DNA of 64,000 bases from CAVRXQ01 sp963849105 (GTDB lineage: Bacteria; Actinomycetota; Acidimicrobiia; Acidimicrobiales; Bog-793), in NCBI GenBank assembly GCA_963849105.1, contig CAWKGD010000005.1, forward strand, positions 372,001-436,000, read 5' to 3'. Position numbers and translations under genes: made by a program. Under the pieces are notes generated by a model. It saw only the letters and a program-made list of their open reading frames with translations, was not told the origin of the DNA and ran no database searches. Shown in pieces: positions 1-9,803 of the stretch (position 1 is its first letter; each line of letters begins with the position of its first letter).

Positions 1-1069
1 CTGCCGCCGCTTTCGTCCAACCGATGTGCTCGAACATCATCACCCCGGAAAGGATGAGCGATCCCGGATTGACCTTGTCCTGTCCGGCATACTTCGGCGC
101 GGTGCCGTGTGTCGCCTCGAAGACGCCGTGCCCGGTGACGTAGTTGATGTTGCCCCCGGGCGCGATGCCGATCCCTCCGACCTGCGCAGCGAGGGCGTCT
201 GAGAGATAGTCACCGTTCAGGTTCGTCGTCGCGATGACGTCGAATTCATCGGGTCGCGTGAGGACTTGCTGCAAAGTGATGTCGGCGATCGCGTCCTTCA
301 CCAGGATCTTGTCGCCGGGGTTGCCGCCGCAGTCGTCCCACGAGACGGCGATGTCGGCGAACTCCTCTTTGACGAGTTCGTAGCCCCAGGCACGAAAGGC
401 GCCCTCGGTGAACTTCTGGATGTTGCCCTTGTGGACGAGCGTCACGCTCTGGCGGCCGTGGGTCTTCGCGTACTGGATCGCGGCGCGCACGAGACGCTTC
501 GAACCGGTGATCGAGACGGGCTTGATGCCGACGCCGGAGTCCAGCCGGATGTTCCAGCCGTACTCTGTTCGCAAGAACTTGAGGAGCTTCTTCGCGTCTT
601 CGGTACCCTCTTCGACCTCGAAGCCGGCATAGACGTCCTCGGTGTTCTCGCGGAAGATCACCATGTCGACCTTGCCGGGCCAGCGGACCGGTGAGGGCAC
701 ACCCGGGAACCAGCGCACCGGCCGCAGGCAGACGTACAGGTCGAGTTGCTGGCGTAGCGCCACGTTCAAGGATCGGATGCCGCCACCGACGGGCGTCGTG
801 AGCGGGCCCTTGATCCCGATCAGGTGTTCCCGGAAGGCGTCGACCGTCTCTTCGGGCAGCCAGCTGCCGGTTCGCTCGTGCGCCTTCTCGCCTGCGAGGA
901 CTTCCTTCCACTTGATGCGCTTGTTGTGCTTCGCCGACGCGGCATCAAAGACCAACTGCGCGGCAGGCCAGATATCCACCCCGGTTCCGTCCCCCTCGAT
1001 GTAAGGGATGATCGGCTCATCGGGGACGGAGAGCTCACCGGAGGGCGACATCGTGATCTTTTCGGGCAT
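1..1069 (-). CDS. icd: NADP-dependent isocitrate dehydrogenase (partial, C-terminus off the left edge)
   Basis: TCA-cycle enzyme of the cytosol that oxidatively decarboxylates isocitrate to 2-oxoglutarate with NADP. Translation from the ATG at 1067-1069 runs about 356 residues to the window edge without a stop. Landmarks seen: RENTEDVYAG, the substrate-serine region, with Thr where the E. coli enzyme has phosphorylatable Ser113, and HGTAPKYAG near the edge, whose Lys-Tyr pair marks NADP use in this family. By comparison with the roughly 416-residue E. coli protein, about 60 C-terminal residues are missing. It lies 60 bases downstream of metF on the same strand and may be co-transcribed. Confidence 0.95.
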   Translation of the reverse strand, partial: MPEKITMSPSGELSVPDEPIIPYIEGDGTGVDIWPAAQLVFDAASAKHNKRIKWKEVLAGEKAHERTGSWLPEETVDAFREHLIGIKGPLTTPVGGGIRSLNVALRQQLDLYVCLRPVRWFPGVPSPVRWPGKVDMVIFRENTEDVYAGFEVEEGTEDAKKLLKFLRTEYGWNIRLDSGVGIKPVSITGSKRLVRAAIQYAKTHGRQSVTLVHKGNIQKFTEGAFRAWGYELVKEEFADIAVSWDDCGGNPGDKILVKDAIADITLQQVLTRPDEFDVIATTNLNGDYLSDALAAQVGGIGIAPGGNINYVTGHGVFEATHGTAPKYAGQDKVNPGSLILSGVMMFEHIGWTKAAA

Positions 1070-1129
1070 GAAGCGAGCCTACCGGTGGGCACCGAGAGGG
1101 CAATTTGGCCGCGACTCGGCGCCGGAGCG

Positions 1130-2011
1130 TTAGACGCGCGGTTCTTTCCTACGCGCCAATCCGAGGTTGTTGCAGATCGCGACGGTCGCAGAGACCTGGT
1201 TCATCGTGTAGAAGTGCAGGCCCGGCGCACCAGCCGTGCGGAGTTTCTCGCAGAGCTCGGTTGCGAGCTCGATGCCGACCGCCCGAACCGTGTCGGCGTC
1301 GTCCGCGACCGCGTCAATCGCTTCGATGACCGAAGTGGGCACCGTCGACCCAGAGAGGTCTGCCATCCGCGTGACCGATCGGACACTTGTGATCGGCATA
1401 ACGCCCGGAAGGATCGGCTTTTCAACGCCGAGCGCCGCGAGGTCGTCGACGAGGCGGAGATACTCGCCGAGCTCGAAAAAGATCTGAGTGATCGCGAAGT
1501 CGGCGAGGGCGAGCTTCTCGGCGACATATCGCCGGTCTGTCGCGACATCCTGCGCGGCGGGATGACCGGACGGATACGCGGCGACGGCGACGCAAAAGGG
1601 CGCGACCGACTGCGCGAGCTTGACGAGCTCGATCGCGTGGACGAGCTCCCCTGGCGGAAGCGGGCCGTCGGAACCTGACGGCGGGTCGCCGAGCAGGGCC
1701 AGCACGTTGCCGATCCCCGCTTCGGCGTAGCGGCGGAGGATCGCTTCGAGCTCCTCGCGGCGGTGCGCGGCGCAAGTGAGATGCGCCATCGGCTCGGTGC
1801 GGCCATCCTGTTCGATCTCGACAACGAGCTCGTGCGTTCGCTCGCGCGTCGAACCCCCTGCGCCATAGGTGATCGACGCAAAATCCGGCTCGAGCGCGTA
1901 CAGATCCTTGAGCACGCGCTCGAGGTGTTCCTTTGCTTCGTCGGTGCGTGGCGGCCACAGCTCGATGGAAAGTGTCCGGCGCTGCGCAAGCATCGCGTCG
2001 ATCCGTGCCAT
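1130..2011 (-). CDS. metF: 5,10-methylenetetrahydrofolate reductase
   Basis: Reduces methylene-THF to methyl-THF with FAD, supplying the methyl group for methionine synthesis. The 293 residues match the bacterial MetF length. The N-terminus has ELWPPRTDEA in the place of the family's FEFFPPK segment, followed by ITYGAGGSTRER, and HLTCAAH comes after the second helix, all typical of the TIM barrel. The start is an ATG at 2009-2011. The gene diverges from an MFS transporter with 73 bases between them, and icd follows downstream. No SAM or B12 riboswitch was recognised in the short upstream gap. Confidence 0.93.
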   Translation of the reverse strand: MARIDAMLAQRRTLSIELWPPRTDEAKEHLERVLKDLYALEPDFASITYGAGGSTRERTHELVVEIEQDGRTEPMAHLTCAAHRREELEAILRRYAEAGIGNVLALLGDPPSGSDGPLPPGELVHAIELVKLAQSVAPFCVAVAAYPSGHPAAQDVATDRRYVAEKLALADFAITQIFFELGEYLRLVDDLAALGVEKPILPGVMPITSVRSVTRMADLSGSTVPTSVIEAIDAVADDADTVRAVGIELATELCEKLRTAGAPGLHFYTMNQVSATVAICNNLGLARRKEPRV

Positions 2012-2084
2012 TCCGATGACAGTTTGACAGCCGCCGCACTCGGTCCGGACAGACCGTCACACGGCTCGGTTAGGTTCGCCCGAC

Positions 2085-3359
2085 GTGCCCCGGTTGCCGA
2101 GCGTGTTCCGTCATCGGGACTTCGCACTTCTTTGGAGCGGTCAAACGACCTCGGTCCTCGGAGACGGGATCTTCTCCGTCGCGCTCGCGCTCGAGACGTT
2201 GAAGGTGAGCAATCACGCCTCGACGCTCTCGTACGTGATGGCGGCGCGCATCGCGCCGAGCGCGGTGTTGCTGTTGTTCGCGGGTGCCCTCGTCGACCGC
2301 CTTCCCCGTCGCCTCGTCGTCCTCGGTGCCGATCTGTCCCGCGGACTCGGGATTGCCGCGCTCACCGGGCTCGTCGCCGCGCACGCGCTGACCGTCGTTG
2401 AACTCGTCGTGATCTCGATCATTGTCGGCGTCGGGGACGCCTTCTTCTACCCCGCTTATTTGGCGATCATCCCCGAGCTGCTTCCGACTGACTTGCTCGC
2501 AGAGGGCAACGCCTTCAACAGCGGCAGCCAGGTTCTCGGCCAGTCCCTCGCCGGCCCGGCGATCGGCGGAGTCCTCGTCGCCGCGTTCGGCACCTCCTCG
2601 GCGTTCGCAGTCGACGCGGCGAGCTTCATCGTCAGCGCCGGCTGCCTGCTCGCGATGCGCGCCATCCCGCCACCAGCGGCGACGGGCAAGTCGATCCTCG
2701 CCGACGTCCATGTCGGGCTTCGCTGGACGATGCGACAACGCTGGCTCTGGTACGGGATCCTGGCGGCGAGCATCGCGAACTTCGCCGGCTTTTCCCCGAT
2801 CTCGATCCTGATACCGCTGATCGTGCGCGACGTTCTCCACCAGGGGGCAGTCGCGTACGGGGCCGTGTTCGCCGTTTCCGGTGCCGGAGGTGCGCTCGCC
2901 TCGGTCGCCGTGGGCCGCTTCGGCACACCGCGGCGACGGACGACCGTCATCTGGACGGTCTGGGCGGTGGCCTCGGCGTGTCTGCTCGGAGTCGGGCTCG
3001 CGCCCGACGTTTTCGTCCTCGCCGCCTTCGGCGCCATCGCCGTCGGGGGGCTCGTCTATGGGAACTTGATCTGGCAGACGATGTCCCAACAGCTCATTCC
3101 AGCCGAAATGCTCGGCAGGGTCTCATCGGTCGACTGGCTGTTTTCGATCTGCCTGTCGCCGCTCGGCATTCTCGTCGCCGGCGTGCTCGCCACGTCGATC
3201 GGTGCCCGCGACACGATGGTCGCCGGCGCACTCGTTTCGCTCGCCGCCGCCGGGGTCGCGTTCGTGCCCGGGGTGCGCGATCCCGACCGGCCGGACTTTC
3301 GGTCGATCCCGCTCGAGCCGCCGGAGCTCCCCGGCGAAGAGGCCGCGTCGTTCAGCTGA
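2085..3359 (+). CDS. MFS transporter, MFS_3/EntS-like exporter
   Basis: Predicted inner-membrane proton-coupled exporter of 424 residues with about 12 hydrophobic helices. The N-terminus (FRHRDFALLWSGQ) and the cytoplasmic loop-2 basic motif DRLPRRLVV are typical of the MFS_3 group that includes enterobactin exporter EntS and macrolide effluxers. The substrate cannot be told from sequence. The start is GTG at 2085, in the 73-base divergent region shared with metF. Its stop overlaps the end of the convergent acyl-CoA dehydrogenase gene by 8 bases. Confidence 0.85.
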   Translation: MPRLPSVFRHRDFALLWSGQTTSVLGDGIFSVALALETLKVSNHASTLSYVMAARIAPSAVLLLFAGALVDRLPRRLVVLGADLSRGLGIAALTGLVAAHALTVVELVVISIIVGVGDAFFYPAYLAIIPELLPTDLLAEGNAFNSGSQVLGQSLAGPAIGGVLVAAFGTSSAFAVDAASFIVSAGCLLAMRAIPPPAATGKSILADVHVGLRWTMRQRWLWYGILAASIANFAGFSPISILIPLIVRDVLHQGAVAYGAVFAVSGAGGALASVAVGRFGTPRRRTTVIWTVWAVASACLLGVGLAPDVFVLAAFGAIAVGGLVYGNLIWQTMSQQLIPAEMLGRVSSVDWLFSICLSPLGILVAGVLATSIGARDTMVAGALVSLAAAGVAFVPGVRDPDRPDFRSIPLEPPELPGEEAASFS

Positions 3360-4533
3360 ACGCGTCGAGACCGGTGAGCGCTCGGCCGATCGCAAGCTGG
3401 TGGACCTCGGCTGTCCCCTCGTAGGTGAGGACGGATTCGAGGTTCACGGAGTGGCGGATGGCGGGGTATTCCAGCGTGATCCCGTTCGCGCCGAGGATCG
3501 TGCGGCACTCGCGGGCGATGGCGAGCGCCTCTCTCGTGTTGTTCAGCTTTGCGACGCTCACCTGCTCGGGGCGGAGCGCTCCGGCAGCCTTCAGCAGCGC
3601 GAGCCGGTACGCGAGCAAGAGGCCCTTTGTGTATTCGAGCGCCATGTCCGCAAGCTTCGCCTGGGTGAGCTGGAAGCTCCCGATCGCGCGACCGAACTGC
3701 TCGCGCGAGGTCGCGTATTCGAGCGCGGATTCAAGACAGCTGCGCGCCGCTCCCATGACGCCCCAGGCGATGCCGTAGCGCGCCTCATTCAGACACGAGA
3801 GTGGTCCCCGCAACCCCTTCACGCCAGGAAGGATCGCCGCGTCAGGGACGCGCACCGCGTCGAAGGTGAGCTCGCTCGTGACGCTCGCCCGCAACGACAA
3901 CTTGTGGTGCACGTCGCGCGTCGTGAACCCAGGAGAGCCCTTCTCGACGAGGAACCCCCGGATACCGTCGTCGGTCTTCGCCCAGACGACGGCGACATCG
4001 GCGAGGCTCCCGTTGGTGATCCACATCTTCGAACCCGAGATCACCCAATCGGACCCTTCCATACGGGCGTGGGTGCGCATCGAGGCGGGGTCACTTCCCG
4101 AGTCGGGTTCGGTCAAACCGAAACAGCCGATCGCCTCGCCACTCGCCATCATCGGCAGCCAGCGTTTCTTCTGCTCGTCGGTTCCGTACCTCTGGATCGG
4201 GTACATGCACAGCGAGCTCTGCACCGAACAGAACGAGCGGAAACCGCTGTCGATCGCCTCGAGCTCCATCATCACGAGGCCGTAGGAAACGGGGTCCATG
4301 CCCGGCGTCCCGTCGAGCTCGGCGTACATCCCGAACAATCCGAGCGCACCGAGCTCCTTCGCGATCTCCACGGGGAACGCACCCTCCTCGAACCATGCCG
4401 CGATGTCGGGAAGGAGGCGCTTTCTCGCGAAGGATCGGACGGTGCGTTGCACCTCACTTTGCGCGTCGTCAAACAGATCGTCGACGGCGAGCAGATCGGG
4501 TGGTCCAAGTCTCGGCTGCGATCCGGCCGTCAT
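3352..4533 (-). CDS. gcdH: Glutaryl-CoA dehydrogenase-type acyl-CoA dehydrogenase
   Basis: FAD enzyme converting glutaryl-CoA to crotonyl-CoA in lysine, hydroxylysine and tryptophan breakdown. The 393 residues fit the family. The C-terminal half carries NEARYGIAWGVMGAA and a TYEGT catalytic-glutamate motif, nearly identical in pattern to glutaryl-CoA dehydrogenases. FGLTEPDSGSDP and WITNGSLAD mark the flavin and acyl-CoA site. The open frame extends upstream to 4674, but that extension is basic and unlike the family, so the ATG at 4531-4533 is preferred. It diverges from the second MFS gene. With the thiolase and CoA transferase nearby it suggests acyl-CoA catabolism. Confidence 0.9.
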   Translation of the reverse strand: MTAGSQPRLGPPDLLAVDDLFDDAQSEVQRTVRSFARKRLLPDIAAWFEEGAFPVEIAKELGALGLFGMYAELDGTPGMDPVSYGLVMMELEAIDSGFRSFCSVQSSLCMYPIQRYGTDEQKKRWLPMMASGEAIGCFGLTEPDSGSDPASMRTHARMEGSDWVISGSKMWITNGSLADVAVVWAKTDDGIRGFLVEKGSPGFTTRDVHHKLSLRASVTSELTFDAVRVPDAAILPGVKGLRGPLSCLNEARYGIAWGVMGAARSCLESALEYATSREQFGRAIGSFQLTQAKLADMALEYTKGLLLAYRLALLKAAGALRPEQVSVAKLNNTREALAIARECRTILGANGITLEYPAIRHSVNLESVLTYEGTAEVHQLAIGRALTGLDAFS

Positions 4534-4683
4534 GGCAACGACCGCCCAATCGGCTTTTCGAGGAGCAAGACGGCGTCCACGGCTCCATCCTCGCGAAACG
4601 CGGCGCCGCGTCACGAATCGGGCCACGCCGCGTTCTCCCCCGGCACCGCCGAGCGGACGAGCGGGCGGCGACAATGTCGCCTC

Positions 4684-5925
4684 GTGGACTCGTGGCTCGC
4701 CCGCCTTCCTTTCCGCTCACGATCCGGCCCCCGGCCGGCCGGCCTTCCACGGCCGTTCTGGTTCATCTGGGCGGGGACCCTCGTCAACCGGATCTGCTAC
4801 TTCGTCGAGCCTTTCCTGGCGATCTACCTCGCCCGATCGGTCCATCTGCGCACGTCGACGATCGGGCTCGTGCTGACGAGCTTCGGGGCAGGGTCGTTCA
4901 TCTCCCAGCCGATCGGCGGGTTCCTCGCCGATCGCGTCGGACGACGCCGCACGCTCGTCGCGGGAATGGTCGCCACCGCCGCCTCGTACGGGTTCCTCGT
5001 CAGCGCACGTGGCGTCCTTGTGATCAGCCTCGCCGCGTTCACGGCGGGGCTGGCGATCGACCTCTACCGACCAGCGGTGAGCGCGCTGATCGCCGACCTC
5101 GTCGAACCCGACCAGCGCCGCCGCGCCTACGGCCTCAACTACTGGGCGCTCAACCTCGGGGTCTCCTTCGCTGGCGTGCTGGGTGGCTACTTCGCGAGCC
5201 GCAACTTCCATCTGCTCTTCGCGCTCGACGGCGCGACCTGTCTCGGTTTCGCGGTGCTCATCGCGCGGGGAGTCCCCGAGCTCGGCGTGCCCCAAGCGCC
5301 GGCGGCGGAGAGTTCCGGGTACTCGGTCGCGCTGCACGACGCGCTGCTCGTCGCCCTTACCGGTGCGACGATGCTCACGGCGACGGTGTACATCCAGTCG
5401 TTCGCGACTCTGCCGCTCGCGATGCGCGCCGATCACCTCAGTCCGCTCGACTACGGAATCGCATACACCGTCAATCCGGTCGCGGTGATCGTGCTGCAAC
5501 CGATCGCGATCCGCGTTCTCGCCCGCCGCTCCGCACCCGGCGTTCTCGTCGCCTCGTCTCTCCTCGTCGGCGGCGGGTTCGGCCTCGACGTCTTCGCGCA
5601 CTCGCTGCTCGCGTACGCGGCGACGGTGCTCGTGTGGACCTTGGGCGAGATCGCCGGAAGCGTCGTCGGTTCAGCGCTGATTGCCGATCTCGCACCGGCG
5701 CACCAGCGTGGTCGCTACAACGGCGTCTACTCGGCGGCCTTCGGTGGGTCGGCGATCCTCGGACCGCTCACCGGGACGATGGCGCTCGGCCACCTCGGCC
5801 GGACGACCTTGTGGACGTCGTGCCTGGTCCTCGGTTTTGTGGCAGCGTTGCTCGTCGCGACCACCGGGCCGGCGATCAGGCGGCGCACGACGGCCCCGGG
5901 GATCGCCGCAACGGCGTCCGCGTGA
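4684..5925 (+). CDS. MFS transporter, drug-efflux type
   Basis: Predicted 12-helix inner-membrane major facilitator of about 413 residues. The first helix region (FWFIWAGTLVNR) and the loop-2 signature FLADRVGRRRTL identify the family, and the closest general type is the MFS_1 group (multidrug or tetracycline-like efflux). No ATG lies in frame near the first helix. GTG at 4684 is the most reasonable start, and much longer upstream extensions run antisense through the dehydrogenase gene and are rejected. It ends 4 bases from the convergent folD gene. The substrate is unknown. Confidence 0.82.
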   Translation: MDSWLARLPFRSRSGPRPAGLPRPFWFIWAGTLVNRICYFVEPFLAIYLARSVHLRTSTIGLVLTSFGAGSFISQPIGGFLADRVGRRRTLVAGMVATAASYGFLVSARGVLVISLAAFTAGLAIDLYRPAVSALIADLVEPDQRRRAYGLNYWALNLGVSFAGVLGGYFASRNFHLLFALDGATCLGFAVLIARGVPELGVPQAPAAESSGYSVALHDALLVALTGATMLTATVYIQSFATLPLAMRADHLSPLDYGIAYTVNPVAVIVLQPIAIRVLARRSAPGVLVASSLLVGGGFGLDVFAHSLLAYAATVLVWTLGEIAGSVVGSALIADLAPAHQRGRYNGVYSAAFGGSAILGPLTGTMALGHLGRTTLWTSCLVLGFVAALLVATTGPAIRRRTTAPGIAATASA

Positions 5926-5929
5926 TCCG

Positions 5930-6787
5930 TCAGCGAAGGCGACGGCGCGCGGCGCGCACGGCGTTTTTGAGCAGCATCGCCCGCGTCATCGGTCCGACAC
6001 CGCCGATGCGCGGCGTGATGTAGCCCGCCACCTCGGCGACGCTCTCTTCGACGTCGGAGAGCAGCCGCCGACCCTCGAAGGACGTCCCCGCGCCGACGAC
6101 GGCGGCTCCGGGCTTCACCATCTCCTTCGTCACGATACCCGCCCGCCCGACCGCCGCGACAATGACATCCGCCCGCCGCGTGTACGCACCGAGATCGGCC
6201 ACCCCGGTGTGAAGGGCGGTGACCGCGGCGTTGCAGTATGGTCGCTTCGACGACATCAGCAGGGCGAGCGGTCGTCCGATGGTGAGGCCGCGCCCCAAGA
6301 TGACGACGTTGCGGCCTTCGACGGGCACGTCGTGATGAGCGAGCAACTCAACGATCCCGGCCGGCGTGCAGGGGAGCGGGCCATCGACCCCGATCACGAG
6401 CCGGCCGAGATTGACGGGATGGAGCCCGTCGACGTCTTTTTGCGGATCGATCGCGACGAGCGCCGCAAAGTCGTCGAGGTGTGAGGGAAGCGGGACCTGC
6501 ACCAAGAAGGCGTCGATCGCTGGATCGTCGTTGAAGCGGCGCACGACCGCCAAGACGTCGTCGATCGACGAGTCCTCGGCGAGGTGCTCCCCGAACGACG
6601 CGATGCCGACGGAGGCCGAGTCCTCGTGCTTCAGTTCGACGTAGCGCGCGCTCGCCGGGTCGTCCCCGACGAGGATCGTGCCGAGCCCCGGTACGACGCC
6701 GCGCGCCCGCATCTCGGCGACCTCGGCCGTGACCTCGACGCGGATCTGCTCGGCGAGCGCCGCGCCGTCCAAGATGACAGCACTCAT
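5930..6787 (-). CDS. folD: Bifunctional methylene-THF dehydrogenase / methenyl-THF cyclohydrolase
   Basis: Interconverts methylene-, methenyl- and 10-formyl-THF, giving the formyl donor used by PurN and PurH. The 285 residues are normal length. YVELKHEDS contains the catalytic Lys of the YVxxK motif. The VQVPLP and KDVDGLHPVN segments and GRGLTIGRPLA of the NADP-binding domain are all present. It is the last gene of the sucC-sucD-purN-purH-folD run, 13 bases after purH, which puts one-carbon supply next to the two formyl-THF users. Confidence 0.95.
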   Translation of the reverse strand: MSAVILDGAALAEQIRVEVTAEVAEMRARGVVPGLGTILVGDDPASARYVELKHEDSASVGIASFGEHLAEDSSIDDVLAVVRRFNDDPAIDAFLVQVPLPSHLDDFAALVAIDPQKDVDGLHPVNLGRLVIGVDGPLPCTPAGIVELLAHHDVPVEGRNVVILGRGLTIGRPLALLMSSKRPYCNAAVTALHTGVADLGAYTRRADVIVAAVGRAGIVTKEMVKPGAAVVGAGTSFEGRRLLSDVEESVAEVAGYITPRIGGVGPMTRAMLLKNAVRAARRRLR

Positions 6788-6800
6788 CGTGCGCCGGCGC

Positions 6801-8315
6801 TCAATGGCGGAAGTGGCGTTCGCCGGTCATGACGAGCGCGACGTTACGTTCGTCGGCGGCGGCGATCACCTCGTCGTCGCGCAGCGATCCGCCGGGCTCG
6901 ACGACGACACCGACGCCGGCGTCGCAGACGGCGTCGAGGCCGTCGCGGAACGGGAAGAACGCGTCGCTCGCCCCCGCGCCTCCGAGCGCCCTCCCGGCTG
7001 CCTTTTCCTCAGCGAGGCGCGCCGCATCGCGACGATTCTGCTGTCCACAGCCGACGCCGACGACGACGCCCTCCTTCGCGAGGACGATCGCGTTCGATCC
7101 CGTCGCCGCGCAGACACGCCAGGCGAGTTCGGCGTCGAGCCACTCCGGATCCGTCGGCAGCCGCTTGGTGACGACCCGCCAGGAGTCGGTGCGCGGAGAG
7201 ACGACATCGCGGTCTTGGACGAGGAATCCCTCGGCGAACTCGCGCAAAGCCAGTGCCGATTTCGACGGCAGGGGCGCCTCGAGGACCCGCATGTTCCTTC
7301 GCTTCTCGGAAAAGAGCGCCAGGGCGCCGGGAAGGAACCCCGGCGCGATGAGCACGTCGGCGAGCGGGTTCTTCACGACCACCTCGGCGAGCGCGTCGTC
7401 GACCACAGCCGAGATCGCGACGATCCCGCCGAACGCCGAAATCTCGTCCGCCGCGAACGCCTTTTGGTAGACGTCGGCCGCCTCGGTGCCGATCGCGACG
7501 CCGCATGGGTTGGCGTGCTTCACGATCACCGCGGCGGTGGTCGCGTCGCCGATGCCGATGACGCTGTGACAGATCGTCCAGGCCGCCTCGGCATCGACGA
7601 GGTTGAGAAACGAGAGCTCGCGTCCGGAGTGCTGGATCACGCCGTCCCACCAGCTCGTCGCGCCGGTCGGTGTGTACCGTGCGCCGCGTTGATGCGGGTT
7701 CTCACCGTGGCGGAGGAGCTCTCTTTGTGCCAGCGCGACGTGGATCACCGGCGGAAGACCATCGGGCGAGCCAGCGTAGAACCAGTTGGCGATCGCCGCG
7801 TCGTACGACGCGACGTGTGAGAACGCCGTCGCCGCCAGCTTTGTCCTTGTCTCGTCCGTCAGCCGCCCCTCTCGGCGGAGCTCGTCGATGACGACCGCGT
7901 AGTCCTTCGGGTCGACGACGACGCCGACATGGGCGTGGTTCTTCGCCGCGGCGCGCACCATCGTCGGCCCGCCGATGTCGATCAGCTCGATCGACGGGTC
8001 GCTCTCGAACGGGTAGAGGTTGCAGATGACAAGGTCGATCGCCTCCACGCCCTCGCGTTCGAGCTCGGCGAGATGCGCCTTGTTCTGCCGGTCGGCGAGG
8101 ATGCCGGCGTGGATCGCCGGGTGGAGCGTCTTCACCCGGCCGTCGAGCATCTCTTTCTGACCGGTGATTTCGTCGACGCGGCGGTGCGCGATCCCCTCGG
8201 CTGCGAGCGTCTCGGCCGTGCCGCCGCTCGCCACGATCTCAACGCCGAGTTTTTCGAGTTCGCGCGCGAACGGGGCGAGCGCGGTTTTGTCGGAAACGGA
8301 GATGAGCGCCCTCAT
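6801..8315 (-). CDS. purH: AICAR transformylase / IMP cyclohydrolase
   Basis: Catalyses the last two steps of de novo purine synthesis: formylation of AICAR and ring closure to IMP. The 504 residues contain an N-terminal MGS-like cyclohydrolase domain (SDKTALAPFA, IVASGGTAE) and a transformylase domain with LLRHGENPHQ and KHANPCGVA, the latter carrying the conserved Lys of the active site. The ATG start overlaps the purN stop by 4 bases, indicating translational coupling. Confidence 0.96.
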   Translation of the reverse strand: MRALISVSDKTALAPFARELEKLGVEIVASGGTAETLAAEGIAHRRVDEITGQKEMLDGRVKTLHPAIHAGILADRQNKAHLAELEREGVEAIDLVICNLYPFESDPSIELIDIGGPTMVRAAAKNHAHVGVVVDPKDYAVVIDELRREGRLTDETRTKLAATAFSHVASYDAAIANWFYAGSPDGLPPVIHVALAQRELLRHGENPHQRGARYTPTGATSWWDGVIQHSGRELSFLNLVDAEAAWTICHSVIGIGDATTAAVIVKHANPCGVAIGTEAADVYQKAFAADEISAFGGIVAISAVVDDALAEVVVKNPLADVLIAPGFLPGALALFSEKRRNMRVLEAPLPSKSALALREFAEGFLVQDRDVVSPRTDSWRVVTKRLPTDPEWLDAELAWRVCAATGSNAIVLAKEGVVVGVGCGQQNRRDAARLAEEKAAGRALGGAGASDAFFPFRDGLDAVCDAGVGVVVEPGGSLRDDEVIAAADERNVALVMTGERHFRH

Positions 8316-8938
8316 CTCGCCACCCGCTGTTCGATGGAGCTTGATCGCACCAAGGAGAGATAGGCGCGGATCGTCGCCGGGTACAGCACCCGTTCGACCG
8401 ATTTGATCCGCTCATGCAGCGTCGTTTCGTCGTCGGACTGCAGGATCGGAACGCGCTCTTGCGCGAGCACCGGTCCCTCGTCCACTGCCTCGGTGACGAG
8501 GTGGACCGTGCACCCCGTCTCTGCGATTCCCGCCGCGAGCGCCGCGTCGACGGCGTGCCACCCGCGGAACGCCGGCAGGAGCGACGGGTGCGTGTTCAAC
8601 ACCTGGCCCGAGAACGCGGTGACGAATTCACCGCTCAGTACCGTCCCGAAGCCGGCCATCGCGACAACATCGACGCGATGACCGCGCAGCGCGGCGATCA
8701 GCTCGCGCGTGTAGCCCTCCCGATCGAAGCCCGGGGAGAACTCGCGTCGCTCGACACGCTCGAGGGCGACCCCGGCGTCGGTGGCGATCTTCTCGGCAGC
8801 ACAGGGACGGTCCGTGGCGACGACGACGATCGGCAGTCGATCAGCGATCAGTGCCGCGAGGATCGAACCGGTTCCGGACGCAAGGACGCCCAGACGCGGC
8901 GGCACGCCGGCATCCTCAGCCAAGGGAGCGGACGACAT
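8312..8938 (-). CDS. purN: Phosphoribosylglycinamide formyltransferase
   Basis: Transfers the formyl group of 10-formyl-THF to GAR in purine synthesis. The 208 residues show GVLASGTGS at the N-terminal phosphate-binding loop. The catalytic Asn and His lie in LNTHPSLLPAFRG and the Asp in EAVDEGPVLAQ. The ATG at 8936-8938 lies inside the end of sucD (23-base overlap). A GTG 33 bases further in would avoid the overlap and leaves the conserved domain intact, so the exact start is open. Confidence 0.93.
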   Translation of the reverse strand: MSSAPLAEDAGVPPRLGVLASGTGSILAALIADRLPIVVVATDRPCAAEKIATDAGVALERVERREFSPGFDREGYTRELIAALRGHRVDVVAMAGFGTVLSGEFVTAFSGQVLNTHPSLLPAFRGWHAVDAALAAGIAETGCTVHLVTEAVDEGPVLAQERVPILQSDDETTLHERIKSVERVLYPATIRAYLSLVRSSSIEQRVAR

Positions 8939-9803
8939 CCACCATCAGCTCGCCGGCTTCCGACGGACTACGTCCGACCTTCGCCCCGGCAGCCGTGAGC
9001 GCGTCGATCTTCACCTGCGCCGTTCCAGACGACCCAGAGATGATCGCGCCGGCGTGGCCCATCGTCCGCCCGGGTGGCGCCGTGACACCGGCGATGTAGG
9101 CGACGACGGGCTTTGACATCTTGTCGGCGATGAACGTCGCGGCGCGTTCTTCCTCCGCCCCGCCGATCTCGCCGATGAGCATCACCGCTTGGGTGTCGGA
9201 GTCGGCCTCGAACGCTTCGAGGACATCGACGAAACTCGTCCCGGGCACCCGGTCACCACCGATTCCGATACACGTCGTCTGGCCGACGCCTTGTTGGGTG
9301 AGCTCGTGCAGCGCCTGATAGGTGAGCGTCCCCGAGCGGCTGACGATGCCGACCGGTCCACCGGGGAGCGCGATCTCGCCGGCGGTGATGCCGATGTTGC
9401 ACTTGCCCGGGGAGATGACCCCGGGGCAGTTCGGCCCGATGAGACGGGTGGCGGGGTATTCGCGACGCAGTCGGTTGAAGACGAGCGCCTCGTCCTTCGC
9501 CGGAATGTGCTCGGTGATGCAGACGACGAGTCCGATTCGAGCCGCGGCCGCCTCAAGGATCGCGGCGGGCGCGCCCTTCGGAGGCACGGCAACGAAGCTC
9601 GCGTTGGCGCCGGTCGCCGCCACCGCCTCGGCGACGGTGTCGTAGACCGGGATCCCCTCGACGGATTCCCCGCCTTTGCCCGGGGTGACACCGGCGACGA
9701 CCTTCGTGCCGTAGGCGCGATTGCGCAGGCCGTGGAAGCGCCCCTGGCTGCCGGTGAGGCCCTGGACGACGACGCGGGTCGTCTCGTCGGCGAAGATGCT
9801 CAT
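8916..9803 (-). CDS. sucD: Succinyl-CoA synthetase, alpha subunit
   Basis: Carries the phosphohistidine of the TCA-cycle ligase that makes succinate and a nucleoside triphosphate from succinyl-CoA. It has 295 residues, a CoA-binding N-terminus (VVQGLTGSQGRFH), and the active-site histidine in MGHAGAIISG near the C-terminus. The start ATG overlaps the end of sucC by 4 bases. The downstream overlap with purN links it to purine synthesis genes. Confidence 0.96.
   Translation of the reverse strand: MSIFADETTRVVVQGLTGSQGRFHGLRNRAYGTKVVAGVTPGKGGESVEGIPVYDTVAEAVAATGANASFVAVPPKGAPAAILEAAAARIGLVVCITEHIPAKDEALVFNRLRREYPATRLIGPNCPGVISPGKCNIGITAGEIALPGGPVGIVSRSGTLTYQALHELTQQGVGQTTCIGIGGDRVPGTSFVDVLEAFEADSDTQAVMLIGEIGGAEEERAATFIADKMSKPVVAYIAGVTAPPGRTMGHAGAIISGSSGTAQVKIDALTAAGAKVGRSPSEAGELMVDVVRSLG

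Noticed and set aside
4395..6023. Plus-strand frame of over 500 codons overlapping the second MFS gene
   Set aside because: It is a shadow of the transporter in another frame, extremely Arg/Pro-rich, with no hydrophobic segments.
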